A DNA stretch of 64,000 bases. Source: Humidesulfovibrio sp. (GTDB lineage: Bacteria; Desulfobacterota; Desulfovibrionia; Desulfovibrionales; Desulfovibrionaceae). The translations under genes and the position numbers were made by a program. Positions 63,435 through 64,000 of the stretch are shown in pieces; position 1 is the stretch's first letter, and each line of letters begins with the position of its first letter. Under the pieces are notes generated by a model. The model saw nothing but the letters and a program-made list of their open reading frames with translations. It had not been told where the DNA came from and searched no databases. The stretch spans positions 1 through 64,000 of the forward strand of contig NZ_JAVHLD010000006.1 of assembly GCF_031082295.1 (NCBI RefSeq). The letters run 5' to 3'.

Positions 63435-63519
63435 CGCCCACGCGCAAAGGCCGCCTGACGAAGAAGACCGGAGCCCCCTTTCGGAAGCCCCGGCCCGTGG
63501 TGGTCGTTCTGTGTGACGG

Positions 63520-64000
63520 CTAGTCGCGGTCGCCGTGGCCGTACTTCTTGGCCTGGCCCGGAGGCATGCCGTTCTTCCAGCCCTTGTGCTTGCCCTTGTT
63601 CTTGTGCCACTTTTCGAAGCGCTCGTCGTCGTCGTGGTCATGCCCGCGGCGGTAGTCGCGCTCGCCATAGTGGCCGGTGGCCACGCCGACCACGAAGGGG
63701 TTTACGTGCAGCTCATGGGCGATGCGGCCCCAGCTGATGCCCCGGGCGCGCATGCCCTCAACGACCTTGCGCGAGACGTTGGCGGCCTCGCTCATGGCGC
63801 GGACGCGCTCGCGCTCAAGCTCCGCTTCCTTGCGCAGCAGCCGCTCTTTCGCGCTGTCGATCTCATTCGGCCTGTCCTTCATGATGCGCTGGATCTGCTC
63901 CACGTCGTCGAGCACGCGCTCGATGCGGTCCAGGGCCACGTCGGTGCTGGTGCTGGCCTGGGCCGGGGCGGCCAGAAGCAGTCCGGTCAGGCCCACGGCG
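63520..64000 (-). CDS. Exported coiled-coil protein with His/Lys-rich end (partial)
   Basis: The 5' end lies beyond the window. The visible part begins within a signal peptide (GLTGLLLAAPAQAST). It continues as a coiled coil (IERVLDDVEQIQRIMKDRPN, then ERLLRKEAELERERVRAMSE) and a segment SWGRIAHELHVNPFVVGVAT. It ends in an Asp/His/Lys-rich tail (HDHDDDERFEKWHKNKGKHK) closing with PGQAKKYGHGDRD. It may bind metal through the tail. Function unknown. Confidence 0.72.
   Translation of the reverse strand, partial: AVGLTGLLLAAPAQASTSTDVALDRIERVLDDVEQIQRIMKDRPNEIDSAKERLLRKEAELERERVRAMSEAANVSRKVVEGMRARGISWGRIAHELHVNPFVVGVATGHYGERDYRRGHDHDDDERFEKWHKNKGKHKGWKNGMPPGQAKKYGHGDRD

Overview
The window is a GC-rich bacterial chromosome segment with dense coding, short intergenic gaps and Shine-Dalgarno-led genes. 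Gene content suggests a deltaproteobacterial sulfate reducer of the Desulfovibrio/Fundidesulfovibrio kind. Pointers are a cobyrinate diamide synthase, a LUD-domain lactate-utilisation-type protein, an oxaloacetate-decarboxylating malic enzyme, the def-fmt-DUF116 order, an in-frame UGA that looks like selenocysteine, and many c-di-GMP proteins. The taxon is inferred from gene content; no rRNA is present.

Layout. 1-8.7 kb (minus strand): cbiA behind two tandem TPR paralogues, a small Cys-rich protein, a membrane PAS-GGDEF-EAL protein whose start overlaps the stop of a LivK-like binding protein, and trmJ. 8.7-14.8 kb: malic enzyme, GNAT, an SPFH membrane protein, an EVE protein, tRNA-Pro, a Trm112-like protein, a PHP phosphoesterase and a YcgR-like PilZ protein. 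14.9-16 kb: a two-gene YeeE/YedE transporter whose first gene needs UGA read-through. 16.1-22.9 kb: glgP, a sensor histidine kinase, an aminotransferase and an exported protein. 23-30 kb: a partial nucleotide-sugar route (LegB-like dehydratase, epimerase, NeuC/LegG-like epimerase, CBS-nucleotidyltransferase) facing a glycosyltransferase-like gene and an SGNH hydrolase. 30-38 kb (minus strand): a DUF900 lipoprotein, then a probable cell-shape module (Csd4/Pgp1-like carboxypeptidase, a coiled-coil membrane protein, Csd6/Pgp2-like L,D-peptidase) downstream of purB-pyrE and an FmdB-type zinc ribbon.

38-47.7 kb: a PilZ protein behind a near-consensus sigma-54 promoter, purM, a LUD protein, amtB, and a coupled operon joining an ATPase-fold regulator-like protein, a HisC-like aminotransferase and an MFS exporter. 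47.7-49.9 kb: three successive rhs C-terminal fragments, each followed by a small membrane-protein gene. The first two pairs overlap by ATGA, and the two small genes look AT-richer than their surroundings. 49.9-56.6 kb: a tautomerase, then hisS-aspS-def-fmt-DUF116 from one strong sigma-70 promoter, a lone PAS protein, and tRNA-Asp and tRNA-Val. 56.7-64 kb: a MacB/FtsX-type permease with an aminotransferase, thiM-thiE, a Cys-rich exported protein, a double-GNAT protein and a gene cut by the right edge.

The most notable items are the apparent selenocysteine YedE half-transporter with a fitting bSECIS hairpin, the compact Csd4/Csd6 operon, the rhs tip array, and the ATPase/aminotransferase/MFS operon. 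No CRISPR array, intact insertion sequence or prophage was seen.
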